The notes below the pieces were generated by a model that saw nothing but the letters and a program-made list of their open reading frames with translations, did no database searches and was not told the DNA's origin. A stretch of DNA of 64,000 nucleotides from an uncultured Chthonomonadaceae bacterium (GTDB taxonomy: Bacteria > Armatimonadota > Fimbriimonadia > Fimbriimonadales > Fimbriimonadaceae). How positions within the stretch are numbered: the stretch's first letter is position 1; every line of letters starts with the position of its first letter. Where the stretch lies: NCBI GenBank assembly GCA_946479035.1, contig CAMLDW010000001.1, forward strand, positions 86,068 to 150,067, in the 5' to 3' direction. The position numbers and the translations under genes were made by a program. Below, piece after piece: positions 16,584 to 24,803 of this stretch.

Positions 16584-17854
16584 ACCGAGCCACCTTGGAC
16601 GACGCCTGCCCCGACCCCTGGAACCCTCGTGGAGGTGTCTTGCCCATGCGACGGCGCGACGACGTCCAACGGAATGCTGACTGTGAACTTGGCCCCCTCT
16701 CCCAGGCGGCTCTCCACGAGCGCCTCGAACTTGGAACCGTAGAGTCCGACGAGGCGACGTCGGATCAGGGAAAGCGCGTGGGCGTGCCCGTCGCTCGACT
16801 CATAGACCCGGCTCCGCTCCACTTCCCCCATTCCCACCCCGTCGTCCATGACCGTGACAACGAGCCGGGCTCCGTTGCCTTTCGCCGAGATCGTAACCGT
16901 GCCCCCCTTCGTGAGTGGGTGGATCCCGTGCCTGACCGCGTTCTCGACCAAGGGCTGAACCAGGAACGGGGGCACCCTTGCCTCAAGGACCGACGGATCG
17001 ACGTCCTTCGAGACCACCAGCCGGTCCCTTAAGCGCAGGGCCTCCACCTCCAAGTAAGCGTCGACGACCTCCATCTCCTGTCGCAAGGTGACGAACTGCT
17101 GTTCGGGCAGGTCGATTGAGGCCCTCAGGAACTTCCCCAGTTGTGCGGCCGCTTGCGGCACGGCAGCGGGGTCGATCTCCGACAAGGCGGAAAGGGTGTT
17201 CAAGCTGTTAAAGAGGAAGTGCGGGTTCATCCGCGCCTGCAACGCTCTGACCTCGGCCATCGCGGTGGCGCGGGCCTGAGACTCCTGCGAACGCGCCTGC
17301 TCGATCACGAGCAGGATCAAGGCGACCGACAAGCCCTGCAACGCCGCCGCTTCGACGCCTCCGAGAAGCGTCGTCGTCTTGGAATGGTCGAGGAAGAAGT
17401 TCATCAGGTCGCGAAAACCGGAGACACCCGCCCCGACCAAGAATCCGGCTAGGGGACGGAAGCTGAACGTGGGTCTGAAATCGTGCACCCACCCCGCGGC
17501 CAGTCCCCCGAGGATCATCGAGACTCCGATCGGCACCGGCATCCCCTTGGGAGCAGCGAATTCCGCCGCCAAATACGTGATCACGATCCCGATGAACAGG
17601 CCGACCCATCTCCCCCCGAGCAACCCCGCTGCAGCCACCGCGACGATCCGGAGGTTCATGTAGCTCGCGTCGGGGACCAGCACTTCGGCCGTCCCCATGC
17701 CCACGAACAGCAGCGCGATGACGACTTGGTCGCGAAGAGACATCCGGGGCTTGAGCAGGTCAGGCAGCAATCGGGCGCGCGTCATCAAAAACGCGAGCGT
17801 GACGAGGATGCACGCCGACACCAGCAGCTGGGGCAACGCTTCGATCGTTTCCAT
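16580..17854 (-). CDS. LytS-type sensor histidine kinase
   Basis: 424 aa. The N-terminal membrane domain with about six helices contains the 5TMR-LYT pattern (NLRIVAVAAAGLLGGRWVGL and GGLAAGWVHDF). The His_kinase domain MNPHFLFNSLNTLSAL has the phosphorylated His near residue 213, and the HATPase domain has PFLVQPLVENAVRHGI and DDGVGM. Partner of the LytTR regulator just downstream, with a 4-bp ATGA overlap. AAGGA before the ATG serves as ribosome-binding site. Such pairs sense envelope state or small metabolites; the ligand is unknown. Confidence 0.92.
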   Translation of the reverse strand: METIEALPQLLVSACILVTLAFLMTRARLLPDLLKPRMSLRDQVVIALLFVGMGTAEVLVPDASYMNLRIVAVAAAGLLGGRWVGLFIGIVITYLAAEFAAPKGMPVPIGVSMILGGLAAGWVHDFRPTFSFRPLAGFLVGAGVSGFRDLMNFFLDHSKTTTLLGGVEAAALQGLSVALILLVIEQARSQESQARATAMAEVRALQARMNPHFLFNSLNTLSALSEIDPAAVPQAAAQLGKFLRASIDLPEQQFVTLRQEMEVVDAYLEVEALRLRDRLVVSKDVDPSVLEARVPPFLVQPLVENAVRHGIHPLTKGGTVTISAKGNGARLVVTVMDDGVGMGEVERSRVYESSDGHAHALSLIRRRLVGLYGSKFEALVESRLGEGAKFTVSIPLDVVAPSHGQDTSTRVPGVGAGVVQGGSV

Positions 17855-18122
17855 CTTCTTGAGATTCCTTGCGGCGGGTCAAGGTCGTGGACGCAGGGCG
17901 TGCCTCGCGCCAAGAGTCTCGTCAACCAATAGGATACATCGGTCCCGATCAGGGTCGTTGTGTGACCAGGCGGCTCTATCGAAGAAAGGCCCCTCCGAGC
18001 GACTTTGGCGGAACTGTTCAGGCACGAATTGCGGCCGTTCAGACACGTCCCTCCTCGAGGGGAAGCCGCCAGGGCCACAGTGTCCGCACGCGCCGGAGTA
18101 TGCCCGCGCACTAGGACTTGAA

Positions 18123-18662
18123 ATGCAACATCGCAAAGCCCAATCGCTACGGAGGTGGCTCGCCGCAACAGCCGCCATCTCCAGCTTCGTGACCGCCAGT
18201 GCCCAGATCCCGCCCCAGCTCGTGCCGCCGGTCGGGAGCGTCGAGGTCCTGCGCCTCAATGGCGAAGGCGTCCAGATCTACACTTCGGTCGAAGACCCGA
18301 ACCATCCAGGCTCCTACGTCTGGTTGTTCGTGGCGCCGGCCGCCACACTCTCCAACAACGGCGGTCACGTCAAGGGCCACCATTTCGCTGGCCCAACGTG
18401 GCAGGCGGACAACACCGGCAGTGCGGTCAAGGGCACGAAGATCGCGGGAGCGACTGTCGACCCGACGGCGGTGCCTTGGCTGCTCCTCAGCGGGCGCGAT
18501 TGGACCGGTCACGGCATGTTCAGCTCGGTGACCTACATCCAGCGGCTCTACACCGTCGGTGGCATCGCCCCGGCCTGGGCGCCGCCGACCGCCGGCATTG
18601 AGGTCGAGGTCCCGTACACCGCGACCTACGTGTTCTTCGAAACGGCCGGCAACGGCCAGTAG
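18123..18662 (+). CDS. Secreted DUF3455 domain protein
   Basis: 179 aa. A twin-Arg-containing signal-like start (MQHRKAQSLRRWLAATAAISS) precedes PPVGSVEVLRLNGEGVQIYTS, GHHFAGPTWQADNTGSAVKGTKIAG, a central WLLLSGRDWTGHGMFSSVTYIQRLYTVGG and the terminal EVEVPYTATYVFFE. This is the DUF3455 pattern: a small extracytoplasmic protein of unknown role. ATG 18123 is chosen because upstream in-frame sequence back to 17697 is antisense to LytS. It is transcribed divergently from lytS across a 268-bp gap in which I see no clear motif. Confidence 0.82.
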   Translation: MQHRKAQSLRRWLAATAAISSFVTASAQIPPQLVPPVGSVEVLRLNGEGVQIYTSVEDPNHPGSYVWLFVAPAATLSNNGGHVKGHHFAGPTWQADNTGSAVKGTKIAGATVDPTAVPWLLLSGRDWTGHGMFSSVTYIQRLYTVGGIAPAWAPPTAGIEVEVPYTATYVFFETAGNGQ

Positions 18663-19212
18663 GCGACACTCGAGACGAGGCATTGAACGACAGGGCCGGG
18701 GCAGCATTTCTGCTACCCCGGCTCGCTTCTTGTCCCTATCCACGACCGATGACCAACAATCCCCGGTTGGGAAGGAGCAACCTCTACCCTCAGCTGGGGG
18801 CCGTGGCACGGTCTGGCAACGAAGGTGTGCTTCACGCCGGGCCAGAAGTCACTGAGCCGCTTCTTCTCGCTCGTCGCGTGCTGTTCAGTCACCGGCCTGG
18901 GCTTTGGCTCGTTGCGGACAGAGACGCGAAGTCCCTCGCCGGAAGTGTCTACGGCGATGGGTTCGCATATGCACAAGCTACCGGTATTAGTGTTGTAGTA
19001 TTCGGCAGCGGCGGCCCATGAAGGCGGAAACGTGAACGTGAAGGGTCGCGCAGAGTCGTACACAGCTATTTGCACTAGACCACCAGTAGTGCCGAGTCGG
19101 ACGAGCAGAGCGAATGCGCCGATTGGTAGAGCGTGACACGGTTCCATAGCGTCCGCAGCCATTTCCCCATTTGTGGAGAGGGAGTTGGGGTCCGTGCTGC
19201 CGAGGCAAGCGG
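18663..19212. other. 550-bp region without a convincing gene
   Basis: An open frame at complement(18713..19162), 149 codons, has no recognisable domain and a mixed composition, so I do not call it. The stretch is less GC-rich than its neighbours around 18960-19090. TTTCCCCATTTGTGGAGAGG at 19163 resembles the G-rich hairpins. It may be a decayed gene or a regulatory and structural spacer. Confidence 0.4.
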
Positions 19213-19776
19213 CTAGTCGAAGTGACGGAAGAACATCAGGTTCATGCCCGCGAGGCAGGAGGTGATGAGCGCGCGCTCACCGATCCCCAGGCTGACCGGG
19301 ATCGTGCAGAGCGCGGCGACGCCGCCGAGGGAGGCGACGCCGAGCCACGGGTCTTCGAGGTCGATCGCCAGGACGACGAGCCAGCCCGCCGAGGCGACGG
19401 CGACCGCAGCAAAGACGAAGAGGTGGTCGAGGGAGTCAGGGTCGGTCTTGGAGAGGAGCGCGAGGGCGGCCACTTCGATCCCCATCAGCAGCGCGCTCGC
19501 CATGCGGCTGGCTCGCCAGAGCCGGACCGCCATCAAAAGGAGCACGAGCGCCATGAAGAGGAAGAGCGCGGCAGCGACGCCGTCGCCGCGCGCGAACTGG
19601 AGGGAGATCGCGGTCTGGAGGAGGTGCGGGTCGCGCCAGGGTGCCCAGACGAGGAGGAGGCCTGTGACTGAGGCGAGCGCCATGACGGCTTCGGCGACGA
19701 GCACGCGGTTCCTCTTTTTGGGGCGCCGCCAGGCGGGGACGAAGTGCTTGCTGACGACCTCGAACTCGCCCTTCAC
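19213..19776 (-). CDS. Polytopic membrane protein of unknown function
   Basis: 187 aa with about six predicted helices, for example VAEAVMALASVTGLLLVWAPW, VAAALFLFMALVLLLMAVRLW, FVFAAVAVASAGWLVVLAI and LGVASLGGVAALCTIPVSL. GTG at 19776 is chosen: upstream in-frame codons fall in dispersed element A copy 2, and a CATACT hexamer ends 7 nt before the GTG. No family recognised. Short basic N-terminus suggests N-in topology. Confidence 0.7.
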   Translation of the reverse strand: MKGEFEVVSKHFVPAWRRPKKRNRVLVAEAVMALASVTGLLLVWAPWRDPHLLQTAISLQFARGDGVAAALFLFMALVLLLMAVRLWRASRMASALLMGIEVAALALLSKTDPDSLDHLFVFAAVAVASAGWLVVLAIDLEDPWLGVASLGGVAALCTIPVSLGIGERALITSCLAGMNLMFFRHFD

Positions 19777-19817
19777 GGTAGTTAGTATGACGGACGGCGA
19801 TTCCCGGTCTGTATTTC

Positions 19818-19885
19818 CCGGTCTGCCGCGAGGGGGCGTTGTTTCCAAGCCAAGCCAGGTGGCGCGGCCAGACCGGGGCACCCGG
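19818..19885. repeat. 67-bp dispersed element A, copy 2
   Basis: CCGGTCTG (19818-19825) and CAGACCGG (19869-19876) are perfect 8-bp inverted repeats. The body is almost identical to 15614-15680. An extra CCCGGTCTG half-site precedes it at about 19803, like a partial tandem copy. Confidence 0.8.
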
Positions 19886-19923
19886 CTGCTGTTCGGAGTC
19901 GGTCTGCTGTCGCCCCCTCCCAT

Positions 19924-19978
19924 CCTCCCCCGACGTGCCAGGTTTTCATAGTTGATGGCTGGGCGTTGTCGGGGGAGG
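19924..19978. repeat. Long-armed G/C hairpin
   Basis: CCTCCCCCGAC (19924-19934) pairs with GTCGGGGGAGG (19968-19978) around a 33-nt loop. A second, smaller stem (GTCGGG...CCCGAC) lies near 20050-20066. Together they fill the gap between element A and the DUF2158 gene. Confidence 0.6.
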
Positions 19979-20072
19979 GGTAGGGCCGGTCCCTCTCCCA
20001 GCAGAGCGTTGTGAGGTCATCCGCACGTTTGCTCGCCGGGGGAGGAGTCGGGCCCACCCCCGACAATGGGGG

Positions 20073-20285
20073 TCAGTGGTCTTCGGCGGACGGTTCGCGC
20101 AGGAGGAGCGCGTCGCAGGGGTAGCTGGCGCGCTGGTCCTTCTCGCCGTCCCAAAACTCCGTGTCCGCAGTGGGCACGCCGTCTTTGGTGTAGACGCTGA
20201 GGACCGTCATCGGCACGCCTCCGTCGCGCATACAGACGGTGTCGCCGACTTTGATCTCTTGGATGGCGCTCTCGTCGTGTCGCAT
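20073..20285 (-). CDS. DUF2158 (YodC family) small protein
   Basis: 70 aa: IKVGDTVCMRDGGVPMTVLSV, then DTEFWDGEKDQRASYPCDALLLRE. This is the YodC/DUF2158 pattern (VGDVV.L.SGGP.MTV ... FWD ... FPxDAL), a compact SH3-like beta-barrel of unknown role. It is encoded as a separate gene downstream of the glycosidase; a longer open frame covering both is out of frame with the latter. TANNNT lies 6 nt before the ATG. Confidence 0.82.
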   Translation of the reverse strand: MRHDESAIQEIKVGDTVCMRDGGVPMTVLSVYTKDGVPTADTEFWDGEKDQRASYPCDALLLREPSAEDH

Positions 20286-20291
20286 AGGCTC

Positions 20292-20297
20292 ATGGTA
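20292..20297 (-). promoter_or_regulatory. TANNNT -10-like element (TACCAT) of the DUF2158 gene
   Basis: TACCAT ends 6 nt before the ATG at 20285; it lies in the 47-bp gap after the glycosidase stop. Confidence 0.4.
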
Positions 20298-20332
20298 CTC
20301 GCCAGGGAGCAGGAGCGGGGGCACTCCCAAAG

Positions 20333-22114
20333 TCAGAAGCCGGCGCCGGGGGCGCCGGGGAAGAAGGGGAAGGGGGGTTCTTTCCAGCCGTTCTGCTCCC
20401 AGATCGCACGCGTTTTGCGGACGGTCTCGATGAAACCGGGGACCTGGTGCGGGGCTTTCATCGGCGCGGGGAGGAACGCCTTTTCGAAGACGCCCCAGTA
20501 CTTGTCGATGTCCTGTGAGAGGTCGAAGACCATGACGCCCTGGGTGGTGGCGGCGGCGGCCTGCATCGCCTTGCCCAGTAGGTCGGTGTCGCCCTTGAAG
20601 TCCGCGAGCTGGAGGCCGGCGTAGGTCCAGCACTGGTCTCGCGCGACGCGGTTGCTGACGACGCCGGCCGCCTCGACAGTGCGGCCGATCGGCGCGGAGA
20701 CGCGCATCGCGTCGACGATCGTGGGGTTCGGGTAGTAGCAGCCGGTGATGAGGACGTCGAGGTACTTGGCGAAACCGGTCTCGCGGTACTGGCGCGTGAG
20801 CCAGGGGAAGCCTGCCTGGAGCTGGTCGGAGCCGTAGTTGTTGCCGTACTGCGCGTAGTCGCCGTACCAGGAGCCGGCGTAGATGCCGAAGACTTTTCCT
20901 TTCGGGACGTGGTTGCGGACCTGCTTGACCCAGTCGGTGAGGGCCTGGGCTCGGAAGGTGAGCCAGGCATCGAAGAGCGGGCCAGGGTCGATGCCGGAGC
21001 GAAGTCGAAGGTCGAAGGTCGAAAGATAAATGTCTTCCGGCCACTTGACGGGGTGGCCGACGTACTTTTCGAAGAGCGCGCGTGTGTAGTCGGAGAAGTC
21101 CGCGTCGAGGCCGGCGAAGCGTAGGCGGTCGTCGAAGAGGAGGCCGTCTACGTCGTAGTTGGCGAAGACCTCGTCGACGAAGGCGAAGGTGCGCGCTTGC
21201 ACGTCGGGATGGTGCGGGTTCATCATGAGGGGGATCTGGTTCTGGTCCAGACCCATTGGTTCGATCGTCCTCGACGATCCGATCTCAATCGTTTCACCGA
21301 TCGAGAACTTGTCTGCAACCATGCCGACGAGTGGTCCCTTCGCGACCACGAACACCGCACCAACCGTCGGCTTCTGCCGTCCGACACTAAGGACGCGAGC
21401 TTTTTCGTCGAGCGCGAGATACCAGTCTGCCGCAGGAAGCGCGGCGAGCGAAGTGAAGAGCCCGATACCGTCGTCCAACCAGGTGTTTGGCGATTTCGGC
21501 AACGATATTGAGCCTGGAAAGTTTGCGCCGCCCCCGATTTCGTCGGGCCGAACGATCAACGGTGCTGTACGCAGAACCCACGACTGCAGTTCTCGGTGTT
21601 CGTAGCCCCATCCGGGCTTGCCGAACTGGGTGTCCGGGTTGTTCTCGTCGCGCTTGGCGTAGGAGTGGCCTTCGGCAAAGGCGTTCATGCTGACCAAGAG
21701 GGAGAGGCCGTTGGCGTGCGCCTCGCGGACCATCGCGGCGAGCGGGTCGTACTCGAGGGGCATGTGCTGGCCCTTCCAATCTGTGAGCTTTTCTGTGAGC
21801 TTGCTGGGATAGAGGGTGCGGCCGACGATCGGCTTGACGTCGTAGACGACGGTGTTAAAGCCGACGCCCGCGACCTTCTTCATGAGCGCGGCGATCTTCT
21901 CGTCGGAGCTGCAGGCTTCGAGGTTGGCGGTGCCGTCGATCCAGAGCACGCGGCCTTGCAGGTGGTCGCGGTATGCGAACTCCTGCGCGACGCCGACCTT
22001 GTCCTGCCTCTCGTCGATCTTGACGGGGGGGAGGGCGGGGAAGGGCCAGGCGGGGACGAACCTCGGCGGCGCGATCTGGCCTTGTGCAAGCACGATCGCG
22101 GCCGCCAATAGCAT
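20333..22114 (-). CDS. Secreted GH10-like (GHL10/DUF187-type) glycoside hydrolase
   Basis: 593 aa with an N-terminal signal (MLLAAAIVLAQGQ). TIM-barrel features: GRVLWIDGTANLEAC, VGFNTVVYDVKPIVGRTLYPSKL, LLVSMNAFAEGHSY, then MMNPHHPDVQARTFAFVDEVFANYDVDGLLFDDRLRF, a strand-end acidic motif, and later VFGIYAGSWYGDY. This is the family-10-like uncharacterised hydrolase group often found in soil and Armatimonadota-like bacteria; the substrate is probably a polysaccharide. A purine-rich AAAAGGGAC precedes the ATG. Confidence is good for fold, low for substrate. Confidence 0.75.
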   Translation of the reverse strand: MLLAAAIVLAQGQIAPPRFVPAWPFPALPPVKIDERQDKVGVAQEFAYRDHLQGRVLWIDGTANLEACSSDEKIAALMKKVAGVGFNTVVYDVKPIVGRTLYPSKLTEKLTDWKGQHMPLEYDPLAAMVREAHANGLSLLVSMNAFAEGHSYAKRDENNPDTQFGKPGWGYEHRELQSWVLRTAPLIVRPDEIGGGANFPGSISLPKSPNTWLDDGIGLFTSLAALPAADWYLALDEKARVLSVGRQKPTVGAVFVVAKGPLVGMVADKFSIGETIEIGSSRTIEPMGLDQNQIPLMMNPHHPDVQARTFAFVDEVFANYDVDGLLFDDRLRFAGLDADFSDYTRALFEKYVGHPVKWPEDIYLSTFDLRLRSGIDPGPLFDAWLTFRAQALTDWVKQVRNHVPKGKVFGIYAGSWYGDYAQYGNNYGSDQLQAGFPWLTRQYRETGFAKYLDVLITGCYYPNPTIVDAMRVSAPIGRTVEAAGVVSNRVARDQCWTYAGLQLADFKGDTDLLGKAMQAAAATTQGVMVFDLSQDIDKYWGVFEKAFLPAPMKAPHQVPGFIETVRKTRAIWEQNGWKEPPFPFFPGAPGAGF

Positions 22115-22154
22115 TTGTCCCTTTTACCTTGGCGCGCGTCGTCCCCACCCCTCC

Positions 22155-22200
22155 AGCCCCCTCTCCTTGAAGCACGATGCATCTTCAAGGAGAGGGGGCT
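22155..22200. repeat. Hairpin element B, copy 2 (perfect 18-bp arms)
   Basis: AGCCCCCTCTCCTTGAAG (22155-22172) and CTTCAAGGAGAGGGGGCT (22183-22200) are exact inverted repeats with a 10-nt loop CACGATGCAT. This is the cleanest copy. It lies between the divergent glycosidase and 224-aa protein genes. Confidence 0.85.
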
Positions 22201-22205
22201 CCGAA

Positions 22206-22265
22206 GTTTCCCCACCCCCAACCCCCTCCCCTTGAAGCACGGTGCAACTTCAAGGAGAGGGGGCT
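22206..22265. repeat. Hairpin element B, copy 3
   Basis: GTTTCCCCACCCCCAACCCC leads into CCCCTTGAAG, loop CACGGTGCAA, then CTTCAAGGAGAGGGGGCT. It is in direct tandem with copy 2. Left and right arms differ by small changes, so it looks like an older copy. Confidence 0.8.
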
Positions 22266-22392
22266 CCGGTCCTTGCCGCGGTGCCACCCGGGCCGAGAGC
22301 AGGTCTGGAGACCTGCACCACAATTGCGGAGAGGGGCCCGGGAGCGCAAACAGAAAGGGGACGGCGGTCGTCAGAGAGGGAGAGGCCCAGAA

Positions 22393-23067
22393 ATGAAAAC
22401 TTTGAAGACCCTGCTCTTTTCGGTCCTCGCCGTCATCGGGGGGATGATCGGCGGGGCAGTGTTCCAGCCGATCCCTGCGCACGCGCAGCAGAACCTAAGG
22501 TCGGAGAACCAGATCCTGGTCCCTGTCGACGGCCTGAGGTTCGTGACCGAGACTGGGCGGACCATTGCGATCATGGGGATCCGCAACGGCAACGGCGCGC
22601 TCGTGATGTTCGATGCGAACGGTCGACCGTCGGTCACGCTCTCCGCGCACACCGGCGGAACGGTATCGCTTTTTGCAACGCCCGACGGCGGCCAGATCGA
22701 GGTGAGCAACCTGGACAACAGCAGCCGCGGGCGGCTCTCAGCGAGCGCGTCTGGCGTGACGTTCGACTCCATCGTTTCCAGCAGCCTGCTGAGTTTTGGC
22801 AACACAGCGTCCGGCGGGAGCCTGTTGATCCCTGGGCGCAACGGCGCAAAAGGCGTCGAGCTGCTCTCTGGCATAAACGGCGGACAGGTGAACGTTTATG
22901 GTTCTGGCGGGAAGCCCGCTCTGACGACGGAGGGCACCGCGAACGGCGGAATGCTGAGCGTGCGCGACGGCACGGGGAAGACCACCGCGACGGTGAGCAA
23001 CGCTGGGATCTTCGCGTCGTTGAAGGACTCTCGCGTCGTGTGGCAGGGTCCGCCGGTCAAGAACTAG
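22393..23067 (+). CDS. Secreted Gly/Ser-rich protein of unknown function
   Basis: 224 aa. A signal or anchor segment (MKTLKTLLFSVLAVIGGMIGGAVFQPIPAHAQ) is followed by short beta-repeats of the form RTIAIMGIRNGNGALVMFD, PSVTLSAHTGGTVSLFA, GGQVNVYGSGGKPALTTEG and GKTTATVSNAG, about 20 residues each, suggesting a beta-solenoid. GGGAGAGG precedes the ATG. It shares its stop codon through CTAG with the convergent cyclic-nucleotide-binding gene. No family assigned. Confidence 0.72.
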   Translation: MKTLKTLLFSVLAVIGGMIGGAVFQPIPAHAQQNLRSENQILVPVDGLRFVTETGRTIAIMGIRNGNGALVMFDANGRPSVTLSAHTGGTVSLFATPDGGQIEVSNLDNSSRGRLSASASGVTFDSIVSSSLLSFGNTASGGSLLIPGRNGAKGVELLSGINGGQVNVYGSGGKPALTTEGTANGGMLSVRDGTGKTTATVSNAGIFASLKDSRVVWQGPPVKN

Positions 23068-23510
23068 CGCGCGCCAGCCAACGCGCCGTCGAGCTGCACG
23101 TTTGCGGACCGGAGTCGCTGGCAGAGGACCTTCGAGAGCGCATCGAGCATGACGCAGCGCATGTGGACGTCGTGGTGCATCATGTTTCGCAGCGCGTCGG
23201 AGGGGATGACCGCGACCTTTGACTCGCCTTTGCTTGAGACGGTGGCCGAGCGCGGCTCATCGTCGATGAGCGAGACCTCGCCGATGACCCCGCCAGGGCC
23301 GACCTCGGCGATCGGCTCGCCGGAGAAGGTCTTGATGACCGCGGTGCCTTTGAGGACGATCATAAGGTCGGAGTCGTGCCCGAACTGCCGCACGATCGTA
23401 TCGCCGCCCATGAACATCTTTGTCTTGGCCAGAGCAAGTATGGCGTCGATGTGGGGCTCGTCGAGCCCACGGAAAAGGTAGCTGTCTCTGAGCGCCTGCG
23501 GCAGGTCCAT
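23064..23510 (-). CDS. Single-domain cyclic nucleotide-binding protein
   Basis: 148 aa, one cNMP-binding beta-roll: YLFRGLDEPHIDAILALAK, GDTIVRQFGHDSDLMIVLKGTAVI, then the phosphate-binding-cassette region GVIGEVSLIDDEPRSATVSS, which has GE and R in the usual positions. There is no helix-turn-helix, so it is not a complete CRP/FNR regulator. It probably works as a cAMP/cGMP-responsive partner. GGAGG is the ribosome-binding site. The divergent neighbour is the methyltransferase. Confidence 0.88.
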   Translation of the reverse strand: MDLPQALRDSYLFRGLDEPHIDAILALAKTKMFMGGDTIVRQFGHDSDLMIVLKGTAVIKTFSGEPIAEVGPGGVIGEVSLIDDEPRSATVSSKGESKVAVIPSDALRNMMHHDVHMRCVMLDALSKVLCQRLRSANVQLDGALAGAR

Positions 23511-23616
23511 AGTGTCCTCCGGAACGGGGACAGTTTAGACCAAGGCTGGGCGGCTTTGGGCGGTACTTTGCTGGAACGTTTAAGTTCCATTCGAGAGGCT
23601 TGTACATAATGGGCCC

Positions 23617-24759
23617 GTGCAGCGCGGGTTTGTGAGCTTTTTCAGCGGGGCGTTGGGGCTGGACCTCGGGCTCGAGCAGGCCGGGCTGGAGCCGCTTGCG
23701 CTAAACGAGGTCGACCGGTGGGCGCTGGCGACGATCCGGCGGGTGCGTCCGGGGGTACCGCTGCTCGATTGCGACGTGGGGTGCTTGGACTCTGGGGCGG
23801 TGCTGCGGGCGTGCCGGGAGCGGCCCTTTGCGGTGGTGGGCGGGCCGCCGTGCCAGTCGTTCTCAACGGCGGGGTGTCGTCGGGGGCTATCGGACCTGCG
23901 TGGCAACGTCTTCTTGCACTTTGTGCAGCTGGCGTGCGATCTGGCGCCGGAGTTCATCGTGGTCGAGAACGTGCGCGGGCTGCTCTCGGCGCCTTTGCAG
24001 CACAGGCCCCACAGGGAGAGAGGAGAGGGGTTTGCCGAGCTCGCTGCTGAGGAGATGCCTGGCGGGGCACTGCGGCGGATCGTGGGGGACCTGGAGGCGC
24101 GAGGGTACGGCGTGAGCTTCCAGCTCTACAACGTGGCGAACTTCGGTGTGCCTCAGTCGCGCGAGCGGCTGGTCTTGATCGCACGGCGGGGCGGTTTGCG
24201 CGTGCCGCTTCTTTCTCCGACGCATTTGGAAGATGACTGGGCGACGTTCCGCTCTGCGGTGGCTGGATTGTCGTGCGTCGGCTCGTGCGCGCAGTTGCGG
24301 CCTGGGCGCGATAGGTATTTGCGGCTGCTGGGTCCGGGACAGAACTGGCGCGACCTGCCGGCCGGGATGCAGCGCGAGGCTTTGGGGCGCGCTTATGAGT
24401 CGAGCGGCGGGCGCGTGGGTTTTTGTAGGCGCGTCGCGTGGGACCGTCCTTCGCCGACTTTGGTGACTTGTCCGACGATGCCCGCGACAGAGCTGGTCCA
24501 TCCGGAAGAGCTAAGGCCGCTCTCGGTGAACGAGTACAAGAGGCTACAGACCTTTCCGGACGGATGGGAAGTGCAAGGGCCGCTAACGGCACAGTATCGC
24601 CAGATCGGTAACGCGGTGCCGGTGATGTTCGGCCGTGCGATCGGCGAGCACTTGCTGATGTGCGCGCAGGGCGATGCGGCCAGAGGAGAGGGAGCGAGGG
24701 CGAGCCGTTACCGGAACACGGACGACGGTTCTTGGCGGCGTCTGCACGCGCTGGCTTAA
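23617..24759 (+). CDS. Orphan DNA (cytosine-5)-methyltransferase
   Basis: 380 aa. All main C5-methyltransferase motifs are seen: motif I FFSGALGLDLGLEQAG, motif IV GGPPCQSFSTAG with the catalytic Cys, motif VI EFIVVENVRG, motif VIII FGVPQSRERLVLIA, motif IX RPLSVNEYKRLQTFPDGW and motif X QIGNAVP. The target-recognition region contains GQNWRDLP and WDRPSPTLVT. No restriction enzyme or mismatch nuclease is adjacent, so it looks regulatory or solitary. Start is GTG; a CATAAT hexamer ends 6 nt upstream. Arg-rich, Lys-poor composition differs somewhat from its neighbours. Confidence 0.93.
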   Translation: MQRGFVSFFSGALGLDLGLEQAGLEPLALNEVDRWALATIRRVRPGVPLLDCDVGCLDSGAVLRACRERPFAVVGGPPCQSFSTAGCRRGLSDLRGNVFLHFVQLACDLAPEFIVVENVRGLLSAPLQHRPHRERGEGFAELAAEEMPGGALRRIVGDLEARGYGVSFQLYNVANFGVPQSRERLVLIARRGGLRVPLLSPTHLEDDWATFRSAVAGLSCVGSCAQLRPGRDRYLRLLGPGQNWRDLPAGMQREALGRAYESSGGRVGFCRRVAWDRPSPTLVTCPTMPATELVHPEELRPLSVNEYKRLQTFPDGWEVQGPLTAQYRQIGNAVPVMFGRAIGEHLLMCAQGDAARGEGARASRYRNTDDGSWRRLHALA

Positions 24760-24765
24760 AAGAGG

Positions 24766-24791
24766 AGCGCCCCGGGGTTTACCGGGGCGCT
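24766..24791 (-). terminator. Hairpin terminator of the H1-like gene
   Basis: AGCGCCCCGG and CCGGGGCGCT form a perfect 10-bp stem with a 6-nt loop. On the minus strand it is followed by CCTCTTTTAAG, a short T-run, so it fits termination of the H1-like gene. It also sits just after the methyltransferase stop and may work both ways. Confidence 0.75.
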
Positions 24792-24803
24792 AGGATCGAG
24801 TCC

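Noticed and set aside
17697..18122. Upstream extension of the DUF3455 gene
   Set aside because: This part is antisense to the LytS gene and has no signal; the signal peptide begins at 18123.
18713..19162. 149-codon minus-strand open frame
   Set aside because: No recognisable domain and a weak composition; kept only as a note in the gap entry.
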